Below, piece after piece: positions 47,682 through 57,570 of a stretch of 60,081 nucleotides of DNA (within the stretch, counting starts at the first letter, position 1; each line of letters begins with the position of its first letter). The DNA is from Flammeovirgaceae bacterium. Lineage in GTDB: Bacteria; Bacteroidota; Bacteroidia; Cytophagales; Cyclobacteriaceae. The stretch is taken from contig JADJMA010000039.1 of assembly GCA_016709845.1 (NCBI GenBank), positions 1-60,081 of the forward strand. Direction: 5' to 3'. The position numbers and the translations under genes are program-made. The notes below the pieces were generated by a model. That model had not been told where the DNA came from and did no database searches. It worked only from the letters and a program-made list of their open reading frames with translations.

Positions 47682-48630
47682 AGCACTTCTTATCTGTAAA
47701 CGAAGTCGGAAATCTAGAGCAATTGATCGCAAACGCCTTGGCTTATAAAGCAAATCCTTTTAAGGACTCACACTTGGTAGCAACAAGCGATTGGGAATGC
47801 TCTTCTTGAACCCCAGCATGCGCACCCGCATCAGCACACAGATTGCAGCAAAGAACTTAGGTATGGATGCCATTGTGTTCAACGTAGGTCAGGATGGTTG
47901 GTCACTTGAGTTTGAGGATGAAGCTATCATGAGTGGCTCAACGGTTGAACATGTTAAAGATGCTGCTCCAGTGCTTGGGAAATATTTTGATATTCTTGGT
48001 ATCCGAACTTTTCCCTCTCTAAAGAATAAGACGGACGATTACAGTGAGTTGTGTATTCAGCAATTCATTAAATACTCAGGTGTGCCGATACTCAGTTTAG
48101 AAAGTGCAACCGTACATCCGCTTCAAAGTCTAACGGATATTATTACCATTAAGGAAACGTTTAAAGAAAAACGTAAACCCAAAATTGTACTTACGTGGGC
48201 TCCACATGTAAAAGCGCTGCCGCAATGTGTTGGCAATAGTTTTTCGCAATGGATAAATGCCTGGGGTAAAGCTGATTTTGTAATCACGCATCCTGAGGAT
48301 TACGAACTCGATCCAAAATTTACCAAAGGTGCTACCATTACCCAAAATCAAGATGAGGCTCTGAAAGATGCTGACTTTGTCTATATAAAAAACTGGAGTA
48401 CCTATGAGGATTACGGGAAAATTTATTGCAACGATCCTAAATGGATGTTAACAAATAAAAAGTTATCCGTTACCAACAACGCTAAAGTTATGCATTGCTT
48501 ACCGGTAAGAAGAAATGTAGAACTTAGTGACGAAGTATTGGATTCAACAAACAGTCTGGTAACACAACAAGCGGGTCGAAAGGGGTCAATGACACCGCAG
48601 GCTATCACCGAATTAATAAAAGGAGCATGA
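47678..48630 (+). CDS. argF': N-acylornithine carbamoyltransferase, one frameshift
   Basis: Carbamoylates N-acetyl- or N-succinylornithine instead of ornithine, the variant route known in Xanthomonas and Bacteroides. Reading starts at 47678 (MKHFLSVNEVGNLEQLI) and shifts near 47790 into LGMLFLNPSMRTRISTQIAA, which holds the carbamoyl-phosphate loop SMRTR. Later motifs are VILSLESATVHPLQSLTD-like (VPILSLESATVHPLQSL), KIVLTWAPHVKALPQ and MHCLPVRRN. The trailing WAPH and HPLQS blocks are those of the acylornithine group. The loop EHVKDAAP carries Thr-Val before EH, so the acyl group (acetyl or succinyl) cannot be assigned by inspection. Confidence 0.9.
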
Positions 48631-48669
48631 CTACTAAAGACTTTATCCTACAGACTCAATACTCCTAAA

Positions 48670-49459
48670 ATGAACAAACTATATATTATAAAAATCGGAG
48701 GTAATGTGTTGGATGACGAAACGTCGTTGAAATCATTTCTCACAGATTTCGCTTCCATCCAAGCCCCAAAACATTAATTCATGGCGGTGGAAAAATCGCA
48801 ACCAAATTAGGCGATCAATTAGGTATTGAATCTCATTATACCAAGGGAAGAAGAATAACCGATGCTAAAACACTTGACCTGGTGACGATGGTGTATGGCG
48901 GTTTGGTCAATAAACAAATTGTAGCACAACTTCAAACACATCATTGTAATGCGATGGGCGTTACTGGAGCGGATGGCAATTTGATTAAGGCGGTTAAAAG
49001 ACCCGTAGGTGAAATTGATTTTGGATTTGTTGGAGACATTACTCCGGATAGCGTTAACAGCACCTTGCTCTACTTTCTTCTTAAGCAAAATGTGATTCCT
49101 GTTTTTGCTCCGCTCACGCATGAAAACGGAACGATGCTGAACACCAATGCCGATACCATTGCTTCGGTGTTGGCTATATCGCTGAGTAAACATTTTGATG
49201 TGCGATTAATTTTTTGTTTTGAAAAGCAAGGCATCCTCACTGATATTAGTAACGAAGATTCGGTGATCCGCAATCTTAATTTCACCTTATATCAAGAGCT
49301 CCTGAAAAAGGCTCTTTTCATGATGGGATTTTACCAAAACTCGAAAATTCATTTAGCGCCATTCAATCGGGGGTAAAAGAAGTTTTGATTGGTGAGCATA
49401 CCCAACTATTGGCAAACATTGGTTACGATACCAAAGGCACCCTGATTACGCAGGCATGA
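48670..49459 (+). CDS. argB: Acetylglutamate kinase, frameshifts
   Basis: Phosphorylates N-acylglutamate. The start MNKLYIIKIGGNVLDD carries the kinase Lys-x-Gly-Gly. After a shift near 48770 come LIHGGGKIATKLGDQL, RRITDAKTLDLVTMVYGG, MGVTGADGNLI and ENGTMLNTNADTIASVLA. A second shift near 49310 gives a tail ending GYDTKGTLITQA. Total ~262 codons, the family norm. The tail sequence before the end (AIQSGVKEVLIGEH) is the usual amino-acid-kinase closing motif. Stop overlaps the argE ATG. Confidence 0.92.
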
Positions 49460-50310
49460 AAGAACATTTGCCTGATATCGCCCTAAGCTTGTTGCAACAA
49501 CTTATCAGCATCCCTTCTTAGTAAAGAAGAAGACAAGACTGGTAATCTGTTAATGAGTTTCTTCAAGCATCACGGTATGGAGGCCCAACGAAAAGGCAAC
49601 AATGTTTGGGCTAAGAATAAATTTTACGATCCGGCTAAGCCAACCATTCTCTTAAACTCACATCACGATACAGTAAAACCCAATCCTGCCTATACGCGTA
49701 ATCCATTTTCGGCTAATGTTGAAGATGGTAAACTTTATGGCTTGGGTAGCAATGATGCCGGTGGTCCGCTAGTTTCCCTGCTGACAACATTCTTTTACTT
49801 CTACGAAAAGAATGAGTTGAAATATAATTTAGTGATCGCGGCTACAGCCGAAGAAGAGATTTCCGGACCCAATGGAATTGAATTAATCTGGAAAGATCTT
49901 CCCAAAATAGATTTCGCTATTGTGGGCGAACCAACCCGCAGCGATATCGCTATTGCCGAAAAAGGGTTGTTGGTACTGGACTGTGTTAGTAAGGGAAAGG
50001 CAGGGCACGCTGCCCGTGAGGAAGGAGTAAATGCAATCTATGCAGTTGTGAGGTAACGCCACGATCACTACGCTTACGGCCATCGGGTATCGCTGAAGAT
50101 CATGCCTTGGTAAAGGCTGCAAAAAGTTTGGGCAAAAAATTATATGGCTCCCCTACCACTTCTGATCAGGCATTAATTCCGGTGCCTTCCATTAAAATAG
50201 GACCCGGAGACTCCGCTCGTTCACACAGTGCCGATGAGTTTATTTTCATCAATGAACTTTCAATCGGCATTGATTCCTATATTTCACTCTTAGAAAAGAT
50301 TCTGTATGAC
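49456..50310 (+). CDS. argE: N-acetylornithine/citrulline deacetylase (M20), frameshifts and internal deletion
   Basis: Removes the acyl group late in the acetyl pathway; in the argF' route it acts on N-acylcitrulline. The start MKEHLPDIALSLLQQLISIP is followed by a shift near 49515. Zinc-site elements are LNSHHDTVKPN, GLGSNDAGGPL, ATAEEEISGPNG and AIVGEPT, and the last ligand is in DSARSHSADEFI. Between GVNAIYAVVR (~50056) and RLRPSGIAEDHAL (~50072) about 75 residues of the dimerisation (lid) domain are missing; the reconstructed ~285 codons compare with ~355 in the family. The metal site is otherwise complete. Confidence 0.88.
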
Positions 50311-50882
50311 TGATAAAGTTCGCATTCAAAAAACAGAAATCCTTTCTGACAATTGGTACACGCTAAAAAAAGTAACGTTCGACTTTCAGAAGAAAAACGG
50401 AAGCTGGGTAAATCAAAACCGTGAAGCGTATGATCGCGGAAATGGTGCCACCATCTTACTTTATAATCCTGAGCACAAGACTGTGATTTTAACCAAACAG
50501 TTTCGCTTGCCCACCTACATCAATGGAAACCCCTGACGGCATGTTAATTGAAACGTGTGCTGGACTTTTAGACGCAGATAATGCCGAAGATGCCATCCGA
50601 AGAGAAACTGAAGAAGAAACGGGTTTTACGCTGCGCGATGTAAAGAAAGTATTTGAGGCTTATATGTCGCCTGGCTCAGTAACAGAAATTTTATACTTCT
50701 TCATTGCAGAATACTCCAGAGATATGAAAACCTCGGCTGGCGGTGGCGTGGGTGATCATGAGGACATTGAGGTACTGGAATTAGCTTTTGACAAAGCATT
50801 TAGTATGATAAACACGGGTGAGATCAAAGACGGTAAAACCATTATGCTGCTTCAATATCTTAAACTTCACAATTTTATATAA
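50306..50882 (+). CDS. Nudix hydrolase, NudK-like, one frameshift
   Basis: Resembles GDP-mannose/ADP-ribose pyrophosphatase NudK. The first frame gives QKTEILSDNWYTLKKVTFDF and VILTKQFRLPTYING, then stops at 50536. Removing one C from CCCC at 50530-50533 joins NPDGMLIETCAGLLD and the Nudix box ending RRETEEETGF. The first glutamate of the box is replaced (DADN). The later VTEILYFFIAEYS is typical. Its ATG overlaps the argE stop and it precedes argH by 30 bases, so it lies inside the arginine operon although it has no known arginine role. Confidence 0.85.
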
Positions 50883-50912
50883 TAAGAGTATCTTACAGCC
50901 TGTAAATATTCT

Positions 50913-52245
50913 ATGAAACTCTGGAGCAAAGATAAAGACTCATTAAAAGAAGTTACTGACTTCACCACCGGCCAGGATCCTATTCTCGATTTGCAACTGG
51001 CTCCCTTTGATGTTTTGGGTTCAATCGCTCATATCACCATGCTGGAGTCTATTGGGTTACTGAAAAAGGATGAACTCACCGATCTAAAAAAGGAGCTTAA
51101 AAATATTTATACCGACATCGTATCCGGCAATTTTGTTATTGAGCCAGGCGTAGAAGACATCCATTCACAAGTAGAACTGTTGCTGATAAAAAAGCTGGGG
51201 GATGTGGGTAAAAAAATTCATAGTGGTCGTTCGCGTAATGATCAGGTGCTGGTTGATATTAAACTCTACCTGCGAAGTGAGATTGAGAAAATCACCGAAG
51301 AGATTAGTAAGCTCTTTGAACTTCTGATTTCAAAAAGTGAAGAGAACAAAAACAACTTGTTACCTGGATATACCCATTTGCAATTGGCCATGCCTTCCTC
51401 CTTTGGCTTGTGGTTTGGTGCCTATGCCGAAAGTCTGGCGGATGATTTGGTAACGATACACGGTGCTTATCAGATTGTCAATAAAAATCCGTTGGGTTCA
51501 GCGGCAGGTTATGGATCATCCTTCCCACTCAATCGCACGTTAACCACTCAGTTGCTTGGCTTTGACGATCTGAATTACAATGTCGTGTATGCCCAGATGG
51601 GGCGTGGGAAGACCGAGCGAATACTCGCCCAAGCCATGAGCAATGTAGGGGCTACTTTGGGTAAATTAGCCATGGATGCTACGCTATTTCTAAACCAAAA
51701 TTTCGCGTTCATCTCCTTTCCGGATGAATTGACCACGGGTTCGAGTATTATGCCCCATAAAAAAAACCCGGATGTGTTTGAATTGATTCGGGCTAAGTGC
51801 AACTCGCTTCAGGCCTTGCCCAATGAATTGGCTATGCTTACCACCAATCTTCCATCAGGCTATCATCGGGATTTACAACTCATTAAAGAAAAGTTATTTC
51901 CAGCCATAACAACTTTAAAAAACTGCTTGGCCATGACCCACCTCATGATCTCCGCTATTGACGTGAAGAAAAATATTCTGGAGGATGAGAAGTATAAATT
52001 TCTATTTAGTGTCGAGGAAGTAAATAAATTAGTGTTAGCCGGTGTGCCTTTTCGTGATGCCTATAAAAATATCGGACTAGCTATTGAAAAAGGAAAGTTT
52101 TACTATTCCACGAAAGTGAACCACACGCACGAGGGCAGCATGGGCAACCCTCATGAACGCCAACATTAGCTCAACCTTCAATCAAATTGTAAATCGCTTC
52201 GGTTTTGCTAAAACTAAGCAAGCGATTGAAATGTTACTGAATTAA
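50913..52245 (+). CDS. argH: Argininosuccinate lyase, one frameshift near the end
   Basis: Cleaves argininosuccinate to arginine and fumarate, the last step. Blocks: VEDIHSQVELLLIKKLGDVG, KIHSGRSRNDQV, LPGYTHLQLAMP and the fumarase/lyase signature GSSIMPHKKNPDVFE. The first frame ends at 52169; removing one C in CCC near 52151 continues as LMNANISSTFNQIV to a stop at 52245, restoring the usual C-terminal helix. ~443 residues, the family norm. Last arginine gene of the operon. Confidence 0.93.
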
Positions 52246-52251
52246 TTATAC

Positions 52252-53481
52252 ATGAAGCCAGAATCTATTCTAATTCTTATTCTAGGAATCTCAGTCATTA
52301 GTTATTTTTTCGATCAACTGCTCGATTATATAAACCTGAAGGCTCAGAGTAAAGACATTCCTGCTGAGATTGAGTCATTTTATGATAGCGGAAAATATCA
52401 AAAATCTCTGGAGTACCAGAAAGCACAAACTCAATTCTCATTCCTGACTTCTGCTTTTAGTTTTGCTTTGTCTTTAGCATGTTACTATTTGGTGGATTCG
52501 GGTGGTTGGACTCGCAATTGCGACCCATCATTCCTAATGAAATAATACTCGCCCTGGCTTTCTTTGGTGTGCTCATGATCGTATCGGATCTACTAACTAT
52601 CCCGTTTCAGTGGTATAGCACTTTTGTGATTGAAGAAAAGTTCGGATTTAATAAAACAACCACCAAGACGTTCATCCTGGATAAACTCAAAGGATACGTG
52701 CTTGGTGCCGTTATTGGAGGTGCCTTACTTTCTATTTTGATTTATCTCGTCAATACGCTGGGTCCCGATTTTTGGATCTGGTTCGGGCTGCTGGCTGCCT
52801 CTTTTATTTTGTTCGTTAATATGTTCTACACATCTTTAATCTTACCCCTCTTTAATAAACTTACTCCTTTGGGTGATGGGGAATTAAAATCAGCGATCGA
52901 AACTTTCTCGAAGAAAGTAAACTTCCCATTAGAAAATATTTATGTGATGGATGGCTCCAAACGATCCGCGAAAGCGAACGCGTTCTTTTCGGGTATTGGT
53001 AAAAAGAAAAAGATTGTACTCTTTGATACGCTAATCAATAATCATACACAAGAAGAATTAGTTGCCGTGCTGGCTCATGAAGTAGGTCACTTTAAAAGAA
53101 GCACATCGTTTGGAGTTACCTGATTTCTATTGTACATGTTTTTTTCATTCTGTTTATTCTCTCTAAAATGATTTTAATGCCGACCTATCACTTGCCCTGG
53201 GTGGCAGTGTGCAGGCCATTCATCTAAACCTCCTTGCTTTTGGAATCCTCTTCGCCCCCATCTCGGGCATAACCGGATTATTAATGAGTATGCTAAGTCG
53301 CAAAAATGAATTTGTGGCCGATGCCTACGCCAAAGAAACCTTTGATGGCCATGCTTTGTCGAATGCATTAAAAAGGCTTTCTGTAGATTCCCTCAGCAAC
53401 CTGTATCCGCATCCTATCTATGTGTTTTTTCATTATTCGCATCCGCCACTGTTACAAAGGCTGGATGCATTGAAAGGATGA
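52252..53481 (+). CDS. M48 zinc metalloprotease, Ste24/CAAX-protease-1-like, several frameshifts
   Basis: Integral membrane zinc protease resembling Ste24. Several helices (residues ~5-20, 65-80, 95-115, 150-195) precede the soluble catalytic part. Motifs: QWYSTFVIEEKFGFNK, the zinc motif HEVGH in AVLAHEVGHFKR, SRKNEFVADAYAKE with the third ligand Glu, and the closing YSHPPLLQRLDAL. Frame changes are needed near 52500, 53095 and 53200. With them, length (~410 codons) matches the family. In bacteria these enzymes are linked to membrane-protein quality control; in eukaryotes to prenyl-protein processing. It begins 6 bases after argH. Confidence 0.85.
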
Positions 53482-53575
53482 GCGATTGAAAGGGAACTAA
53501 ATATATTCTGTTCAACTGTAGTGGTTTTATCAGCAGAGCATTAATTTTAAGGACAAAGATTTTGATTCAATAAAA
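53482..53575. other. Short spacer
   Basis: About 94 bases between the M48 stop and the tRNA-like sequence; AT-rich, nothing recognisable. Confidence 0.3.
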
Positions 53576-53681
53576 GCGGGAGTAGCTCTCCCGATAACCA
53601 TCGGGAGGTAGTCCGCCAGCTGGCGGATCCCAAGTTGAAAGTCGCGGGTTCTCCCGATAGCTATCGGGACCGTTTCCCGCT
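53576..53681 (+). pseudogene. tRNA-Gly-like sequence interrupted by three palindromes
   Basis: The ends GCGGGAG (53576-53582) and TTCCCGC (53674-53680) form a seven-pair acceptor stem with one G-T. Next to them stand the D-arm start TAGCTC, a D-loop GGTAG (53607-53611) and GTCGCGGGTTC, the usual variable/T-arm of a tRNA-Gly, closing CCGTTTCCCGC. Between these parts sit TCCCGATAACCATCGGGA (53589-53606), TCCGCCAGCTGGCGGA (53612-53627) and TCCCGATAGCTATCGGGA (53652-53669). These replace the rest of the D-arm, the 5' half of the anticodon arm and part of the T-loop. Removing them leaves about 54 bases. No functional tRNA can be expected from this copy. Confidence 0.5.
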
Positions 53682-53831
53682 CAAATTGAGAATAGTGAAA
53701 TTTATAACAGAAACATCTTGCATTGGATTCGCCTCCATTGCAAGCCTAATACTTATTTTAAAGTATTCTTTCTGCTTTCAGTAAAGCTATTATTATTAAA
53801 TTTAACTTTGACAAGACTTAATTAAAGTCAT
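53682..53831. other. AT-rich spacer
   Basis: No gene or hairpin of note between the tRNA-like element and the decayed gene. Confidence 0.3.
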
Positions 53832-54572
53832 ATGTTAAGGGAAGAACTAAATTTTAATATTTCGGCTATTCATTTGATTAAAGTAAGCTGTACTCTTCTT
53901 GCATGCTCAATGTTGGCAAGTGCCAGTACATTTAGCAGTACTGAGAAAAAGTAATTATACTTACGACTCGAATATTCTGAAATTAAAACTATCACTTCCG
54001 TCACTAAGCGCACTGGAGATTACTCTACAAACAATCTCAGGCAAGTGCTCCGCAAAAAGTTATTTGGATTGATACAGTTAATGTTACGGGAAACCAATAA
54101 AAGTCTGATAACAAAGTCTTCTTTAATAGTGCGCGGGAAGTTCTCAAGTTATATCATCCTCTTCCAATGGCTATGTACAATGTGAATGGAGTATTCTTGC
54201 CAGAGCTCATGAACGTGGTTGGAAATTTGGATTTATTAGTGCCGATGATAAAGCAACGGTAGGTACTATAAAAATGACGGTAAATTTTCTAGCTAACACA
54301 AACACTGATGTTTATGAGGGTATTACTTATGTAAAAACTTTGAGTGGAGGAACCTTCTATCCAGAAAAATGATATCCAACACAGATGGCGAGTAGACCGC
54401 TTGACTCAAAAAAATATATTACGAAACTTCTAACAACGGGAAATCCTGGACGCTAAGGGCTACCTATAGTAAAAAGGTGACAGGCGACCTAAGAGCTGGA
54501 TTTTATGGTAATGAATCTGGCAAGGAGGTTTTGAATGCTATGATTCAGGCGGACAAAGGAATAGAATTTTAG
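53832..54572 (+). pseudogene. Decayed or badly read secreted protein gene
   Basis: No frame stays open for long, but protein-like stretches follow one another in order across frames: a possible signal (LLACSMLASASTF), KSNYTYDSNILKLKLS, WSILARAHERGWKFGFISAD, NTNTDVYEGITYVKTLSGG and, ending at 54572, TSNNGKSWTLRATYSKKVTG then GNESGKEVLNAMIQADKGIEF. Together about 240 residues of a secreted protein that I do not recognise. Four or more frame changes in 740 bases is denser than elsewhere in the window. Confidence 0.45.
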
Positions 54573-54625
54573 TTCCATCTATCTTGTTTAAATGTTATTG
54601 ATATCTCTCGGCATTACCAATATCA

Positions 54626-55666
54626 ATGAAACTATTGAAGCCTCAGATAAACAACTGGGTTCTGATTTACTTGTTCGGAGTTACGATGTTATGTTACCTA
54701 AGCATACTTTTTTCACCCAATTCATTTTGGCCTGCTACATTTTTAAGTCAACTGATTCCTTTGTTCCTCGTCATTCAAGGTGGGGTTCTCATCCTACTAA
54801 TCCTTCAAAGAAAAAAGAATGGCAACCTTGTCACTACTTGCGCTCTTAATCGGTTGGCCGTTTCTGCATAGCACAATTTTATTTAATTCTAAAAAGGATA
54901 AAGATAATTCTATTCAAGTGCTTAGCTTCAACGCAAAGTTTTTTAGGCAGCCAAAAACGTATAGCAAGTTCTCCACAGAGATGATTCAATGGGTTGCCCA
55001 TGATTCATCGGCCATTAAATGCCTTCAAGAATATAGTACGAATCCAAAATGGGCTCCACTTGATGCGACCGGTCAGATAAAACAAAAAGGGTATCAGAGT
55101 TATATCTTTCAGGCTGATGTTGTGGATAGGGATCACAATCCAGGTATGGCCATTTTCAGCAAGTTTCCTATCCTTGATTCCGGAATTGTGTTTGAAGCTA
55201 AGGGAACACCCAATGCGGCCATCTTTGCTGATCTTAACGTGAATGGAAAAACAATCCGGGTTTATAATGTTCACCTCGCGTCTATGAATCTTGAGTTGCG
55301 GGAAAATACCGGCTTAGCCAAAATCTGGTATGTCATCAAACGCCTTAAGTTCGGAGCTATAAAAAAGAAATGAACAACTAAGAGAACTGATTGCACATAC
55401 GAAGGCATCGCCTTACCCGTTCATAATTTGTGGCGATTTTAATGAAACTCCGTACACGTATAATTATCGCGAATTAAAAAAGAGTATCCAAATACCTTTG
55501 AAGAAACCGGACGTGGCTTCGGATTTACATTTAATGAAATACCCTACTGGCTGCGCATCGATCATCAATTCTACTCCAATAACATCAGGCCGTTGGCTAT
55601 TGTGTTGACCGAACCATGAACATCTCTGATCACTTTCCTACGTATGGTTATTATTTAATTGAATAA
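54626..55666 (+). CDS. Endonuclease/exonuclease/phosphatase (EEP) family protein with N-terminal membrane helices, frameshifts
   Basis: Three N-terminal helices (WVLIYLFGVTMLCYLSILFS, then a second, then LALLIGWPFL) anchor a DNase-I-like EEP domain. The EEP parts are VLSFNAKFF, KCLQEYS, NPGMAIFSKFPI, IRVYNVHLAS, then after shifts ICGDFNETPYTYNYRELK with the catalytic Asp, GFTFNEIP and the last His in ISDHFPTYGYYLIE (stop 55666). Frame changes are near 54835, 55370, 55480 and 55610. Membrane-anchored EEP proteins are common in Bacteroidota; the substrate (phosphodiester lipid, nucleic acid or sugar phosphate) is unknown. Confidence 0.8.
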
Positions 55667-55746
55667 CTATGAGTACTGGTCATGCATTTTCTTTATTGTC
55701 AGGCTTTTCTACCTGGCAGATTAATCTGAACTACTTTTAATCTAAA

Positions 55747-55770
55747 CCGTCAGGTTGAAAAACCTGATGG
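55747..55770. repeat. GTCAGGTT hairpin repeat, copy 2
   Basis: GTCAGGTTGAAAAACCTGAT, one base different in the arm from copy 1 at 19311. A looser relative, TGTCAGGCTTTTCTACCTGG, stands just upstream at ~55698. Confidence 0.65.
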
Positions 55771-55780
55771 CATTAGAAAA

Positions 55781-55818
55781 AACCGTTTCAAAAGTCAGGC
55801 TTGACCTTTGAAACGGTT
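55781..55818 (-). terminator. Strong hairpin behind the DUF4097 gene
   Basis: AACCGTTTCAAA...TTTGAAACGGTT, extended inward by GTCA/TGAC after one mismatch: 16 pairs with a 4-base loop GGCT. On the minus strand the arm is followed by TTTTTT, as in an intrinsic terminator. Confidence 0.8.
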
Positions 55819-55840
55819 CTTGAATAAGATGGATAGAATG

Positions 55841-56639
55841 CTACTTCTTACGGATAATAATATTGCCGTTGTAGTTGCGCATGGAAATTTCAGCTCCGCC
55901 CCCATTCACATCCCCTTGCACCCATTTGTCAATCACCACTTTATAGGTGCCGGTTTTGGTATCTTCCTTGCGCACCGGGTTGGTGGTAATCATTTTCATA
56001 TCAAAGCCACTCAGAATTTCGCCCTGTTCGGTTTTCATTTTGAATGAGGCCTTAGTGGCTGACGGAAAGGTTAAATCTACATCGCCATTATACGTTGAGT
56101 ACGACATAGGTGCGCCCTCCTTCACCTTATCAAAGGTTACTGTAATCGGTCCGTTATAGGTGCTGGCTACCATCGATCCTGAGATTTGATTGGCCTTAAT
56201 CTTTCCATTATAACTTTCCACTTCCAATTCGCCCTGAATGTTCTCAATCAGAATGTCACCCGAGTTATAGGTGCTCACATTCAAATCAAACCCCATAGGC
56301 ACTTCGATCTCCAGATTCATGCGGGTGTTCCACGAGCCGGACTCTACTTTTACATTGTTTCCATTTTCTGAAACTTCTAAGTCAAGCGTACCCCGCTCTC
56401 ACGCGTTAATCCTTCCGGTGCCGGTCTTTCGGATTTCTTTTTTCCTTCCTGCCCATCATATTTAACCAGCACATCTTTGCGTGCTGTGCCGCGGATGGTT
56501 AACGAGCCAAACTTCAATTCGGCTTTCAACTTGCCGCGCTTGGCTGGGTCGCTTAACGGCACTGCAAATTCACCTGAGTCCTGTGCCAACCCGGCTACCG
56601 TCATGCCTATAAATATTCCAATTGCTAGTATCTTTTCAT
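55841..56639 (-). CDS. DUF4097 (putative adhesin-like) secreted protein, frameshifts
   Basis: DUF4097 repeats form a beta-helix-like domain: FGSLTIRGTARKDVLVKYDG, then MGFDLNVSTYNSGDILIENI, GELEVESYNGKIKANQ, SMVASTYNGPITVTF and a closing AEISMRNYNGNIIIRKK. The ATG at 56639 is out of frame with the signal peptide. One extra A in the four-A run gives MKKILAIGIFIGMTVAGLAQ, so the start is set there. A second shift is near 56390. About 265 residues. It follows a similar gene on the same strand, and the sigma/anti-sigma pair upstream probably controls both. Confidence 0.8.
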
Positions 56640-56645
56640 GTGTTA

Positions 56646-57539
56646 TTAGTTTGTCTTTTCTTTTAAATAAACATTTCCGTTAAAGGTTTCGAAATCCAGG
56701 CACACACCACCGGTGCCCACTTTAAATCGATTCCCATTTACTTTATACTTCATTCCATTATCCGTTTGTTTCTTTCTCTACTTCAACAGGCATCGATTCC
56801 AACTTCGGCACATTGGTAAAAAACTACCATTAAAACTTTCGAAGGTTGGTTCTGCGGTCAATCCTTTTGAAACCACGCATTGATGTCGCCATTTAACGTG
56901 TAGAACCTACAGGCCTGCACCGGATTTTTGGTGTAGGTAATATCCAAATCGCCATTGATGGTATGCGCCACCGTTTCGCGCTCAACCCCTGTTATGCGAA
57001 TGCTGCCATTCACATTATTTGTTTTCACGCTCCCAACACATTTTGCACCTCCACACGCCATTGTTTACGGTGCTGATGTTTATGTTGATGGTGCGGGGCA
57101 CCCGAATCACATAATCAAAGGTATAGTCATACGTTTCCCGGCACTCTCTCCTATCCTCGTTGTTCCATTGATAGCCCCAGCCATCGTGGCCGTGATTCCA
57201 ATTGCCATTATTCTTTTTACCTGCGCGTCCAAAGTGACTACAAAGTCCATCTGTAAATAGAATGAGCGTATCCGCCAAATCTTGAATACCCAGTTGCACT
57301 TCGCGCTTGCCTTTCTCTAACCGTTCTTCCGTTTTGCCTTTTATGGTGCGTGTAAGTTCAATCAAAACTTTGTCTCCATCATACCCCGTAACTTTTTACA
57401 GAGCCATTGATGTTGGCAACAATCAACGTGTTCTCCCTTTCTTTTCGAACGTCAACTCTTTGTTGATCTTCTCAGTGAAAGTCTGAGCAAACACAATCGA
57501 CTGAACACACAGTACCAGACCTATTAGTATTGCTTTCAT
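56646..57539 (-). CDS. Second DUF4097-like secreted protein, several frameshifts
   Basis: Start at 57539 with signal peptide MKAILIGLVLCVQSIVFAQ. It then shows FTEKINKELTFEKKG, NTLIVANINGSVK, DKVLIELTRTIKGKTEERLE and a His/Gly/Asn-rich metal-binding-like patch (GRAGKKNNGNWNHGHDGWGY). DUF4097-type turns follow (VPRTININISTVNNG, VKTNNVNGSIRITGVE, VAHTINGDLDITYTKN), ending NGNVYLKEKTN at 56646. At least four frame changes (near 57435, 57390, 57040 and 56875, possibly 56770). It lies 6 bases upstream of the other DUF4097 gene on the minus strand and is clearly its paralogue. Confidence 0.7.
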
Positions 57540-57570
57540 TTTATTCGTTTTAAGGTTTCCCGTAAGGGAC

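Noticed and set aside
53576..53681. Functional tRNA-Gly
   Set aside because: The anticodon arm and part of the D and T arms are replaced by palindromes, so the tRNA fold cannot form as written.
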